Below are positions 1 to 9,453 of a DNA stretch of 64,000 bases, in pieces. Source of the stretch: Phycisphaerales bacterium (GTDB taxonomy: Bacteria; Planctomycetota; Phycisphaerae; Phycisphaerales; UBA1924); assembly GCA_020846975.1 (NCBI GenBank), contig JADLCX010000058.1, forward strand, positions 308,938-372,937, given 5' to 3'. The position numbers and the translations under genes were made by a program. The notes under the pieces were generated by a model. That model made no database searches. It saw nothing but the letters and a program-made list of their open reading frames with translations, and had not been told where the DNA came from. Numbering within the stretch: position 1 is the stretch's first letter; every line of letters begins with the position of its first letter.

Positions 1-403
1 GCGCGGCGGCGTCGGCGGCGGGCGAGGACGCGGCGAGGACGGCCGGGTCAGAGGACACAAAGCGGCTTCGGACCCGGCCGCGGCGGTGGTTGAGGGCGGT
101 GAAGCGGACGATCTGGCCGGCCCAGGCGACAAAGTTCGCGGCGGTCCCGCCGGCGTCGAACTCGTGCAGCTTGGCCAGGGCCGTCATGGCCGCCTCCTGA
201 ACAATGTCGTGAGCCGAATCGCGGTCGGAAACGATCGCGGCCGCGATGCACCACAGGGCGCGGTGGTGCTGTTGGAAGCAAGACGCGAACGCGTCGGGGC
301 TCAGGCGATCGGCCGCGGTCGGGTGGGCGACGGCCGGGGGGCTTGGCGCGTCGGCATGACCGGGCGAGGCGAAGTGGTTGAACGGTCGCCAGCGGATGTT
401 CAG
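1..403 (-). CDS. ECF-type RNA polymerase sigma factor, N-terminal part (runs off the window edge; start codon uncertain)
   Basis: Minus-strand reading frame reads ...RLSPDAFASCFQQHHRALWCIAAAIVSDRDSAHDIVQEAAMTALAKLHEFDAGGTAANFVAWAGQIVRFTALNHRR..., a sigma-70 region 2 pattern; no ATG/GTG/TTG found in frame upstream, CTG possible. Confidence 0.7.
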   Translation of the reverse strand, partial: MNIRWRPFNHFASPGHADAPSPPAVAHPTAADRLSPDAFASCFQQHHRALWCIAAAIVSDRDSAHDIVQEAAMTALAKLHEFDAGGTAANFVAWAGQIVRFTALNHRRGRVRSRFVSSDPAVLAASSPAADAAA

Positions 404-801
404 TGCTCCCGTGGTTCTTGCGGGTTCTGTTCAGATTCCGTGCCGCGAGCAATTATCCCTGTGGTTCCCGGCGGGGCCGGAGATAAATCCGGGGGGGCCG
501 TGCGCTCGTATTCCGTGGTGATGCAAGGGGGTGGGAGCGTACGGACATTCGCCCGTGGCGTCTCGGCGCCGTATCGGGCCTGGGACAGAAGGGTCAGGGA
601 TCGCGAGTCCTTGAGGCAGGGGTTCGCGGGGTGTGAGGTCGGGACGGGGGGAAGCGCGGGCCGGGTGGGCTCGCCTGTGTCCCGGAGCCTGGAATGCTCC
701 GAGTCCGGTGCCTGCGTGCAGGGCCGTCGCGGCGTGTTGTCTGGCCGCGGCGGCCCCTGCTGTCTGATCAACGGCTGTCTGGCGAGGAGCCGTGCGGGGT
801 G

Positions 802-3042
802 CTACACGAACCTCGCGGCCACCGAACTCGCGCCGCGGCTCTCGATCTCCGCCTTGATGCCGGCAACGAACTCGTCGAGTCCCATGGCACCCAGGTCCTT
901 CTGGATGCCGCGGGCGCGGATCGAGACCTTGCCCGCTTCCTCGTCCTTCGGTCCGACGATAAGCAGGTAGGGGATCCTCCAGTCGGTTGCGTTCTTGATC
1001 TTGGCCTGGATGCGGTCGCCGGAGAAGTCGGCGGTGGCGCGGCAGCCGACGGCCTTGAGCGCGGCGAGCACCTTCTGCGCGTACCCGTCGGTCTTCTCGC
1101 TGATGGGCAGGATGCGGACCTGCTCGGGGCTGAGCCAGGTGGGGAAGGAGCCCGCGAAGTGCTCGATCAGCACGCCGCAGAAACGCTCGAAACTGCCGAA
1201 CGGGGCACGGTGGATCATCACGGGCCGGTGCGGCTGGTTGTCGGGTCCGACGTACGAGAGATCGAACCGGATCGGCAGGTTGTAATCGACCTGCACGGTG
1301 CCCAGTTGCCACTCGCGGCCGATGACATCCTTGATCACGAAGTCGATCTTGGGGCCGTAGAACGCGGCCTCGCCCGGCTCCTCGGTGAACGGAACGCCGA
1401 GCGACTTCGCGGCGGCGCGGCAGGCGTCCTCGGCACGGTCCCAGTTCTTCGGGTCGCCGGTGTACTTCTTCCCGTCGGGGTCGCGCAGGCCGACACGGAC
1501 GCGATAGTCCTTCATGTTGAGGGTGGTGAGCACGACTTTCACGAGCGAGAGGCACCCGAGCAGCTCGCCGGGAACCTGATCCTCGGTGCAGAACAGGTGG
1601 GCATCGTCCTGGGTGAAGCCGCGGACACGGGTCATGCCGTTGAGTTCGCCGGACTGCTCCCAGCGGTAGACGGTGCCGAACTCGGCGAGGCGCACGGGCA
1701 TGTCGCGGTAACTGTGCGGGGCGCTCGCGAAGATCTTGATGTGGTGCGGACAGTTCATCGGGCGCAGCAGGTACCCGTTGAGCAGTTTCTCGTCGGCCAT
1801 GATGCGCGACGACTCGATGGTTTCCTTGCCGGTGCGCTTGTTGATGTTCTCGGCGAGCCGCGCCGAGACGCCCTCCAGTCGGTTGGTCAACTCAGCGCAC
1901 GAGCACCCCTCGGCCAGCGCCTTGGAGAGCGACTCCGGCTCGGTGATGGCGGGGTACTGGGCATCCTTGTAGTACGGAAAGTGCCCCGAGGTCTTGTAGA
2001 GCTCGAGCTTGCCGATGTTCGGGGTGAAGACCTGGTGGTAGCCCTGCTTCTCCAGTTCCTGGCTGATGAACTTCATCAGTTCCAGGCGCAGCACGCTGCC
2101 GGCCGGGGTCCAGAGAATCAGGCCCTGCCCAACATCCTCGTCGATGTGGAACAGGCGGAGTTGCCTGCCGATGACGCGGTGGTCGCGCTTCTTCGCCTCT
2201 TCGAGCTGGTTGAGGTGGGCATCCATGTCGGCTTGCGATGCGAACGCGGTGCCGTAGACGCGGGTGAGCCGATCGCTGTTCTCATCGCCGTGCCAGTAGC
2301 TGCTGGCGAGCGAGAGCACCTTGACCGCGCCGATGCGCCCGGTGCTCGGCACGTGGGGGCCGCGGCAGAGGTCTTCCCAGTTTTTCCCCGGTGCGCCGGT
2401 GGCGTAGAAACTGAGCCTGCACCCCGGCCGGTAGTTGATGCTCACGCCGGGGGTCACGAGAGACTTGTGGCTCTTGAGCGGGTCGGCATCCGGCGCCGCA
2501 TCCTGCGCGTCCTTGGCCAGCGCGATCTCGGCGTTGTCGATCTTGAACTTGTTGCCTTCGGCCCGCAGTTTGGCCAGCCCCTCATCGGCGAGCACCTCGT
2601 AGCGGGTGAAGGGGCGGTCCTCCTTGATGATCGCGGCGATCTCCTGCTCGATCTTCTCGAAGTCGCCGGAACTGATCGGCCGGTCGGCGGGCGCCTGCAT
2701 GTCGTAGTAGAACCCGGTCGCAAGCGGGGGGCCGTAGGCGAGCTTGACCCCGGGGACGACGCGCTGGATCGCCTCGGCCATGACATGGGCCGCGGAGTGG
2801 CGGATCAGGAACAGGGCGTCCGGGTCGGGCTGCTTGTCGCCCCCCCTCCCGGTCTTCTCGGTGACGATCGACAGCGAACAGTCGCCCGCGATCAGGGTTG
2901 AGAGGTCACGGAGCTCTCCGTTGATCTTGCACCCGAGCGCGGCCTGCGCCAGGCGGGGGCCGATGGATTCGGCGACCTGCCTGGCGGTCACGGGCTGGTC
3001 GAAGGACTTCTTGGAACCGTCGGGAAGGGTGATGGTGGGCAT
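802..3042 (-). CDS. thrS: Threonine--tRNA ligase
   Basis: MPTITLPDGSKKSFDQPVTARQVAESIGPRLAQAALG (TGS domain), HSAAHVMAEA, MNCPHHIKIF motifs. Confidence 0.97.
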   Translation of the reverse strand: MPTITLPDGSKKSFDQPVTARQVAESIGPRLAQAALGCKINGELRDLSTLIAGDCSLSIVTEKTGRGGDKQPDPDALFLIRHSAAHVMAEAIQRVVPGVKLAYGPPLATGFYYDMQAPADRPISSGDFEKIEQEIAAIIKEDRPFTRYEVLADEGLAKLRAEGNKFKIDNAEIALAKDAQDAAPDADPLKSHKSLVTPGVSINYRPGCRLSFYATGAPGKNWEDLCRGPHVPSTGRIGAVKVLSLASSYWHGDENSDRLTRVYGTAFASQADMDAHLNQLEEAKKRDHRVIGRQLRLFHIDEDVGQGLILWTPAGSVLRLELMKFISQELEKQGYHQVFTPNIGKLELYKTSGHFPYYKDAQYPAITEPESLSKALAEGCSCAELTNRLEGVSARLAENINKRTGKETIESSRIMADEKLLNGYLLRPMNCPHHIKIFASAPHSYRDMPVRLAEFGTVYRWEQSGELNGMTRVRGFTQDDAHLFCTEDQVPGELLGCLSLVKVVLTTLNMKDYRVRVGLRDPDGKKYTGDPKNWDRAEDACRAAAKSLGVPFTEEPGEAAFYGPKIDFVIKDVIGREWQLGTVQVDYNLPIRFDLSYVGPDNQPHRPVMIHRAPFGSFERFCGVLIEHFAGSFPTWLSPEQVRILPISEKTDGYAQKVLAALKAVGCRATADFSGDRIQAKIKNATDWRIPYLLIVGPKDEEAGKVSIRARGIQKDLGAMGLDEFVAGIKAEIESRGASSVAARFV

Positions 3043-3089
3043 GGGGGAAACTCGGCAACTGGAACTCGGATCGCGGAGCGAGAAGAACA

Positions 3090-3114
3090 AAGCCCGGCTG
3101 GATGGGCCGGGCTT
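3090..3114 (-). terminator. Perfect 9-bp hairpin with a T-rich 3' flank in the thrS leader (candidate attenuator)
   Basis: AAGCCCGGC-CCATCCA-GCCGGGCTT followed by TTGTTCTTCTC on the minus strand, about 48 nt upstream of the thrS start. Confidence 0.55.
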
Positions 3115-3161
3115 CTGAAAAGACGCTGATTGCACTTGCACCGCATCGGCGCGGGACCGGC

Positions 3162-3224
3162 CTACCCGCGTCGGGCGAGGTTGGGCATCGTGGTACGCGT
3201 CGGCGGTTGCACACGGGCTTTCAT
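3162..3224 (-). CDS. Candidate 20-aa leader peptide MKARVQPPTRTTMPNLARRG upstream of thrS
   Basis: Short ORF just downstream of a TACAAT (-10-like, 3233-3238) on the minus strand; contains Thr-Arg-Thr-Thr; sits 5' of the hairpin at 3090-3114. Confidence 0.35.
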   Translation of the reverse strand: MKARVQPPTRTTMPNLARRG

Positions 3225-3347
3225 ACGGCGCGATTGTAGCCTGGCATGGCCGGGGAGGGCATCCCATCCGGCGGTGGAAAGCCGGCCGCGGCGGTGTCGG
3301 TCGGGGCGTCCGACCCACGGGAGCACAAGTTCGATAGACTGTGGCCC

Positions 3348-3896
3348 GTGATCTGCCCCTATTGCGAGCACAACGACGACAAGGTGATCGACAGCCGCGC
3401 CAGCGATGGGGGCAAGGTCGTTCGTCGCCGGCGCGAATGCCTGAAGTGTCACAAGCGGTTCACGACCTACGAGCGGGTTGAGGAGTCCGCGCGCCTCGTG
3501 GTGCTGAAGAAGGATGGCACGCACGTGTCGTTCAACCGCGAGAACGTGCTCCGCGGCCTCAACGCGGCGTGCGGGAAGCGACCGGTCTCCGAAGAGGCCA
3601 AGCACCGGATCGTGGATGAGGTCGAGGAAGAACTGCACCGCGAGTACGAGCGCGAGGTGCCGAGCCGGGTCATCGGCGAGAAGGTCATGGCGCGGCTGCG
3701 TCACCTCGACGAGGTTGCGTACGTGCGCTACGCCAGCGAGTATTACCAGTTCCAGAACGTCGGGCAGTTCGTCGAGGAACTCAAGGGGCTTGACGGGCGG
3801 ATCAGGGATGTGAAGGACCAGCAACAGCTCTTCAATCAGGGGGCGCCACGGCTCGCGACTCAGTCGGGGGGTCGCGGCGGCGACGGGCGAGAGTAG
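3348..3896 (+). CDS. nrdR: Transcriptional repressor NrdR (GTG start)
   Basis: (M)ICPYCEHNDDKVIDSRASDGGKVVRRRRECLKCHKRFTTYERVE zinc finger and ATP-cone. Confidence 0.95.
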   Translation: MICPYCEHNDDKVIDSRASDGGKVVRRRRECLKCHKRFTTYERVEESARLVVLKKDGTHVSFNRENVLRGLNAACGKRPVSEEAKHRIVDEVEEELHREYEREVPSRVIGEKVMARLRHLDEVAYVRYASEYYQFQNVGQFVEELKGLDGRIRDVKDQQQLFNQGAPRLATQSGGRGGDGRE

Positions 3897-3954
3897 ATAG
3901 CCCTGTCACCGGTGCGCCGCTGCGCGGCGACTGGCGGCACCCTAACCTCTGTCC

Positions 3955-4770
3955 ATGCTCAAGAAGACCTTTCCCACCGCCGCCGACGCGTTCGCCGATC
4001 TGAAGAGCAAGGGCGTGCTGCGCGACGGCATGACGGTGATGGTCGGCGGTTTCGGGCTGTGCGGGATCCCCGAGTACCTGATCGCCGCGCTGCGCGACAG
4101 CGGGGTCAAGGGGCTGACGTGCGTCAGCAACAACGCCGGGGTTGACGACTTCGGCCTGGGACTGCTGCTCCAGACGCGGCAGATCCGCAAGATGATCTCC
4201 AGTTACGTCGGCGAGAACGCGACCTTCGAGAAGCAGTTCCTCTCGAACGAACTGGAGGTCGAGTTCAACCCGCAGGGCACGCTGGCCGAGCGCATCCGCG
4301 CGGGCGGCGCGGGCATCCCCGCGTTCTACACCGCGACCGGGGTCGGCACGCCCGTCGCCGAAGGGAAGGAGACGAGGGCTTTCTTCCGGCCTGGGCAGGG
4401 GGTTGGCGGCGCGACGATTCCGGGCAAGGGGTTTGGCGGACGGAGCGTCAAGCCCGGCTCGGAGGGCCGTGCTACCCAATCCGGCGAGGCCCGGGAGTAC
4501 GTGCTGGAGACGGGGCTTTACGCCGATCTTGCCCTCGTGAAGGCGTGGAAGGCCGACGAGTTCGGGAACCTGATCTACCGCGAGACAGCGCGCAACTTCA
4601 ACCCGATGATGGCGACCGCCGCGGCGTTCGTGATCGCCGAGGTCGAGCACATCGTGCCGACGGGCGAGATCAACGGGGATGCCGTGCACACGCCGGGGTC
4701 GTTCGTGGATCGGATCGTGAAGGCGACGCCGGAGAAGAGGATCGAGCAGCGGACCGTGAGAAAGGGCTGA
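3955..4770 (+). CDS. 3-oxoacid CoA-transferase, subunit A
   Basis: GMTVMVGGFGLCGIPEYLI, AGIPAFYTATGVGTPVAEGKE, YVLETGLYADLALVKAWKADEFGNL. Confidence 0.9.
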   Translation: MLKKTFPTAADAFADLKSKGVLRDGMTVMVGGFGLCGIPEYLIAALRDSGVKGLTCVSNNAGVDDFGLGLLLQTRQIRKMISSYVGENATFEKQFLSNELEVEFNPQGTLAERIRAGGAGIPAFYTATGVGTPVAEGKETRAFFRPGQGVGGATIPGKGFGGRSVKPGSEGRATQSGEAREYVLETGLYADLALVKAWKADEFGNLIYRETARNFNPMMATAAAFVIAEVEHIVPTGEINGDAVHTPGSFVDRIVKATPEKRIEQRTVRKG

Positions 4771-4771
4771 G

Positions 4772-5089
4772 ATGGCCGGTGAACGCTCCATGTGGCAGAT
4801 CGGCGCGGACTGGCTTGCTGTTCGGAGGCCGACGCGGCTTGCGATCGATGCTCTGATTCTCTTCGCTGCTTCGGTGATCGTCGGCCAAGCGCACGAGGCG
4901 CTTCGCTACGTTGATCCCGAGGTCTATTCCACGGGGTCGTTCGGCCGTATCTTCTTTAGAGCGACCAGCGGGTTGGCGATCGTCTCCTCGGTGCTCTATT
5001 ACGCAGGCGTGATCGCCGCCGCGGTTGCCTGCGCCCGGATCATTGGGGGATCGCACGATACGGACAGAGCAGCAGTCCACGACGGGTAG
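4772..5089 (+). CDS. Hypothetical small membrane protein
   Basis: ORF immediately after the CoA-transferase gene with hydrophobic segments; no family recognised. Confidence 0.5.
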   Translation: MAGERSMWQIGADWLAVRRPTRLAIDALILFAASVIVGQAHEALRYVDPEVYSTGSFGRIFFRATSGLAIVSSVLYYAGVIAAAVACARIIGGSHDTDRAAVHDG

Positions 5090-5111
5090 ACCTGCGATCG
5101 AGTACGGAACG

Positions 5112-5795
5112 ATGTCCTGGCAACCCTTCGTCGGTATCCGCGCGGTGTCCTTCGACTGCTACGGCACGCTCATCGACTGGCAGACGGGCATCCTCGGCGT
5201 CATGCTCCCGGCCCTTCGGCGAGCGGGCATCGACCGAAACTCCGAGCAGGTCCTTGCCGAGTTCGCCGCGCTCGAACGCCGGTACGAGTCCGGCCCCTAC
5301 CGGACCTACCGAGAGGTGCTCACCCGTGTCACCCTTGACATGCTGGGTTCCTGGCACACGGCCGATCGAGATCTCCTCTGGCTCTCCATCGCCCGCTGGC
5401 CGGCGTTCGACGAGGTTCCCGTCGCGCTGAGTGCCCTCAAGCGGAAGTACAGGCTCGCGATTGCCTCCAATATCGACAATGACCTGTTCGAGTCTTCTCG
5501 TCCCAGACTCGGTGTCGATCTCGACCTGGTCATCACCGCCGAGCAGGTTCGCTCCTACAAGCCCGCGCCCATGCACTTCCGCGAGCTCAGCGCTCGGCTG
5601 GGGCTGAGTCCCGCGCAGATTCTGCACGTGGCGGAAAGCCGGTACCACGACATCGAGCCGGCGGGTGCGCTGGGCTTCCCCACCGTGTGGGTGGATCGGG
5701 CCGGGGGCCGCGTGAGCGCATCCGGCCCTGGCGTGGGCGACCCGACGCTGAACGTCGGGTCACTGGTGGAACTGGTTGGCATCCTCGCGGCTTGA
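5112..5795 (+). CDS. HAD-family hydrolase (haloacid dehalogenase type II-like)
   Basis: VSFDCYGTLIDWQTGI; IASNIDND; SYKPAPMHFRE. Confidence 0.88.
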   Translation: MSWQPFVGIRAVSFDCYGTLIDWQTGILGVMLPALRRAGIDRNSEQVLAEFAALERRYESGPYRTYREVLTRVTLDMLGSWHTADRDLLWLSIARWPAFDEVPVALSALKRKYRLAIASNIDNDLFESSRPRLGVDLDLVITAEQVRSYKPAPMHFRELSARLGLSPAQILHVAESRYHDIEPAGALGFPTVWVDRAGGRVSASGPGVGDPTLNVGSLVELVGILAA

Positions 5796-5857
5796 TTTAC
5801 GCGGCGTCGAACCGGGGCCCGGACGCCGTGGGGGTGTTTACCCTAGACTCTTGCCCT

Positions 5858-7792
5858 ATGCAGAACCGTTTCGGCCTCAAGGACTTCGTTCTGTTCGTGC
5901 TGGTCGGCGTGCTGGCGCTGAGCATCTGGATGCGGATGTTCCAGCAGGACCGCGAGTGGCGCAAGAGCGAGAGCGTTTTGAGCAAACTCAGCAGCCTGGA
6001 GAGCCAGGTGGCGAGGCTGGAGAACAAGCTCGACACCGGCGTGGTGGTCGCGGGGGGTTCCGGTCCGTCCTCAACCAGCGGACCCGCACCGACCGACGGC
6101 AAGCCCGCGGCGAACGGAGGGAGTGGGGGGGATTCGTCGTGGGCCAGGCCCGGCGTCAAGATCGAGTGGCAGCCGCCCTGGGGGCCTGCGACCGACCCGT
6201 TCAAGCAGCCGGGTGTGCAGGTGGGCGGCGAGTTCACCGAGGTCTACGAGGCCCAGATGGCCCGATTGACGCCGTTCATCGCGTCGGATGTCTACGCGAG
6301 ACGCCTGCACGAGTTCGTCTTCAGCACGCTCGCGGTGTACGACCCGGTCACGCTGAAGATGCGGGGACAGCTCGCCGAGGCCTGGCAGGTCGATCCCAAC
6401 GGTCTGTGGCTGCGTGCCCGGCTGCGGCCGGGCTTGAGGTTCAGCGACGGCAAGCCGCTGACGGCCGAGGACATCCGCTGGACGTTCCACGAGTTCATGA
6501 TGAACGAAGAGATCGAGGCGGAGCGGTCCCGCTCGATCTACCGCGACTGCATCGCCAAGGTCACGCCGATCGATGACCGGACGGTTGACTTCGAGTTCAA
6601 GGAGCGGCTGTTCACCAACGTGGACAACGCGCTGGGGCTGTTCGTGCTTCCCAAGCACATCTACTCGCAGTTCAGCCCCGCCGACATCAACCGGGGGACG
6701 GGGCTGATGGTCGGCTCCGGGCCGTTCCGGCTGAGGGACGTTGATCCCAACCGGCAATGGGCTCCGCCGGCCGATGTGGTGCTGGAGCGCAACGAGCAAT
6801 ACTGGGGCCCCAAGCCGCCGCTCGCGACCATCAGGTTCAAGTCGATCCAGGATGAGACGGCAAGGCTCAACGCGTTCAAGCGCGGGGATGCGGACATGAT
6901 CACGCCGGCCTCGACGCAGTTCGTCACGCTCAGCGGCGACCCCGAGTGGAAGGACCGCGCGCGGTTCCTGAACTGGGTCAATATGCGGTCCGGCTATTCG
7001 TTCATCGCCTGGAACTGCGGCGAGCGGGCGGGCAAGCTCACGCCCTTCCACGACAAGCGGGTTCGGCTCGCGATGACGTACATGCTGGACCGCGAGAAGA
7101 TGATCCGCGACATCTGGAGCGGGGTCGGCCAGGTCGCCAAGGGCAACCAGCCGCTGGGGAGCCCGGGCTCGAACCAGTCGATCCAGCCGTGGCCGTACGA
7201 CCTTGCCAAATCCAGGCAACTCCTGAAGGAGGCCGGGTGGGAGGATCGGAATGGCGACGGGCTGATCGAGGATGCCCGGGGCAACGCCTTCGAGTGGGAG
7301 TTCTCGTTCGCCTCGGGCGGGGAGATCGCGCTCAAGATCGCGAACTTTGTCAAGGATTCGGCCGCGGTGGTCGGTATCCGCGTGAAGCTGCGTCCCGCGG
7401 ACTGGTCGGTGTACCAGGATTTCATGAAGCTGCGGGACTTCGATTCCATCACGCTCGGGTGGGGCGCCAGTTCGCCGGAGTCTGATCCCCGGCAGATTTT
7501 CCACTCCGATGCGATCAAGAACCAGGGCGACAACTTCGCGCAGTGGAAGAATGAAGAAGCCGACAGACTGATCGACGAGGGTCGGCGCGAGATGGACGCG
7601 GCCAAGCGGGGCCAGATCTGGCAGCGTCTGGAAGCCGTGCTCCACGAGGACCAGCCGTACACATTCATCCGCGTGCCGCCGTGGCTGCGGCTGGTCAATC
7701 CGGAGGTGAAGAACGTGAACCCCTATCCGAAGGGATTGGAGCATCCGGAGTTCTTCCGGGGCGGGTCACAATCGCCCAAGCCGGCCAACTGA
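5858..7792 (+). CDS. Membrane-anchored ABC transporter substrate-binding protein, peptide type (SBP family 5)
   Basis: N-terminal TM helix plus coiled coil, then LRPGLRFSDGKPLTAEDIRWTFHEFM; SGPFRL; FKRGDADM; RLAMTYMLDREKMI. Confidence 0.9.
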   Translation: MQNRFGLKDFVLFVLVGVLALSIWMRMFQQDREWRKSESVLSKLSSLESQVARLENKLDTGVVVAGGSGPSSTSGPAPTDGKPAANGGSGGDSSWARPGVKIEWQPPWGPATDPFKQPGVQVGGEFTEVYEAQMARLTPFIASDVYARRLHEFVFSTLAVYDPVTLKMRGQLAEAWQVDPNGLWLRARLRPGLRFSDGKPLTAEDIRWTFHEFMMNEEIEAERSRSIYRDCIAKVTPIDDRTVDFEFKERLFTNVDNALGLFVLPKHIYSQFSPADINRGTGLMVGSGPFRLRDVDPNRQWAPPADVVLERNEQYWGPKPPLATIRFKSIQDETARLNAFKRGDADMITPASTQFVTLSGDPEWKDRARFLNWVNMRSGYSFIAWNCGERAGKLTPFHDKRVRLAMTYMLDREKMIRDIWSGVGQVAKGNQPLGSPGSNQSIQPWPYDLAKSRQLLKEAGWEDRNGDGLIEDARGNAFEWEFSFASGGEIALKIANFVKDSAAVVGIRVKLRPADWSVYQDFMKLRDFDSITLGWGASSPESDPRQIFHSDAIKNQGDNFAQWKNEEADRLIDEGRREMDAAKRGQIWQRLEAVLHEDQPYTFIRVPPWLRLVNPEVKNVNPYPKGLEHPEFFRGGSQSPKPAN

Positions 7793-7860
7793 CACCCTTC
7801 TCGCCACCCCGCTGGTAACCGCCGTTCGCTCCGCTTCAACGCCCACTTCCCGGCCGCTGC

Positions 7861-9405
7861 ATGGTCAACTACATCCTCCGACGCGTCCTGCTGATGGTCC
7901 CGACGCTGGTCGGCATCACCTTCGTGGTGTTCATGCTGATCGCGGCGTCGCCGGGCGGCATCGGCGCGGGGTTGCTCGTGAGCGCGGGCGGGGCGATGCA
8001 GTCTCAGAACGCGATCGCGATCCAGAAGGCCAAACTCGAAGATCGTTACGGTCTCAACGAACCGGTCATCGTTCAGTACGGTCGCTGGCTCCGGCGCATT
8101 CTTCCGATCAAGTTCGGCACGCGCGATCTTGTCAGCCCTTCGGGCGAACTGGTCTCGCGGCCGCGTCCGGTGCCCGAGCCGGCGGTGTGGCGCTGGTTCG
8201 CGACCGAACTCAAACAGGCCGAACCGTTGAGCGAGGAAGAAGTCGCCAGGCGGTTCACGAATCCCGGGTCAGAAGCCGGGACCAGGGCGTTCCAAGCGGC
8301 GGTTGGGGAGTACGTCACCGCGCGGGCCGCGTACATCGCGTCCGAGGCGCTGGTGCGGGACTCGCTCAAGCGCTACATCGAAGCGTGGGGCAAGCCGGAA
8401 CTGCTCACCCGCAAGCAGGAACCCCGGGTCTCGGCCATCTCGCGGGTCGAGCCCGACCGCACGCTCAAGGAGTACGCCGAGCTCGAGAGGCTCGGGCGCG
8501 ATGCGCTGGCTGCGCGTGAACTGGCGGCGCAGAAGCGGGAGGCGCTCATCGCGGGGATGTCCACCAAGCCGTACCCGCAGGCGGGCATCGGCATCATCCC
8601 CGGCGTGCTCAGCCTCGCGCCGCCGGACCTGGGCATCGCGTTCAGCCGCGGCCGGCCGGTCATCGATCTGCTCGCCGAAGCCCTCCCGGTCACGCTGCTG
8701 ATCAACTTCATCGCGTTCCCGATCATCTACATGATCGCGATTCCCGGGGGTATGCTGGCCGCGACGCGCAAGGGCACGTGGGTGGATCTCGCGCAGGGCC
8801 TGACGGTCATCGCGCTGTACTCCGTGCCGGTGGTCCTCGCGGGCGTGATCGCGCAAGGGTTCCTTGTCAACCCGGACTACCTCGACGCGTTTCCCGCGGC
8901 GGGCCTGATCGGAAAGGGCAGCGAACAGATGGCGTTCATGCCCGGCGCCAACGGCGCGTGCGCGTGGGAGCGCGGCTGGCTGCTCGATCGCGTGTGGCAC
9001 CTGGTGCTGCCGGTGCTCTGCCTGGTCTATGGCGGCTTTGCCATCCTGAGCAAGCAGACCCGCGCCGCGATGCTCGAGAACTTCAACGCCGACTACGTGC
9101 GCACGGCCAAGGCCAAGGGCGTGTCCAACCGCGACGTCATCTTCCGCCACGTCTTCCGGAACAGCCTGCTCCCGCTGATCACGATGTTCGTGACGATCTT
9201 CCCGGCGATGCTCGCCGGCTCGGTCGTCGTCGAGCGGGTCTTCTCGATCCCGGGCATGGGCTCGCTGCTGATCGAAGCGATCAACCTCCGTGACCGCGAA
9301 CTGATTCTCGCCAACACGACGATGGTCGCGGTCGTCAACCTGCTGGCGCTGCTGCTCGCCGACATCCTCTACGCCACCGCCGATCCTCGCATCACGTTCA
9401 AGTAG
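7861..9405 (+). CDS. ABC transporter permease, DppB/OppB family with a long insertion after TM1
   Basis: MVNYILRRVLLMVPTLVGITFVVFML; YVRTAKAKGVSNRDVIFRHVFRNSLLPLITM. Confidence 0.92.
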   Translation: MVNYILRRVLLMVPTLVGITFVVFMLIAASPGGIGAGLLVSAGGAMQSQNAIAIQKAKLEDRYGLNEPVIVQYGRWLRRILPIKFGTRDLVSPSGELVSRPRPVPEPAVWRWFATELKQAEPLSEEEVARRFTNPGSEAGTRAFQAAVGEYVTARAAYIASEALVRDSLKRYIEAWGKPELLTRKQEPRVSAISRVEPDRTLKEYAELERLGRDALAARELAAQKREALIAGMSTKPYPQAGIGIIPGVLSLAPPDLGIAFSRGRPVIDLLAEALPVTLLINFIAFPIIYMIAIPGGMLAATRKGTWVDLAQGLTVIALYSVPVVLAGVIAQGFLVNPDYLDAFPAAGLIGKGSEQMAFMPGANGACAWERGWLLDRVWHLVLPVLCLVYGGFAILSKQTRAAMLENFNADYVRTAKAKGVSNRDVIFRHVFRNSLLPLITMFVTIFPAMLAGSVVVERVFSIPGMGSLLIEAINLRDRELILANTTMVAVVNLLALLLADILYATADPRITFK

Positions 9406-9453
9406 TTCTCCCGTTTCAGAAATCCGCCCGCTGTTCGGTTCGCGATCAAAGAC

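Noticed and set aside
694-2901. 735-aa plus-strand ORF
   Set aside because: Antisense of thrS; typical high-GC shadow ORF with no domain pattern.
3162-3824. 220-aa minus-strand ORF
   Set aside because: Mostly antisense of nrdR; only its last 20 codons are considered, as a possible thrS leader peptide.
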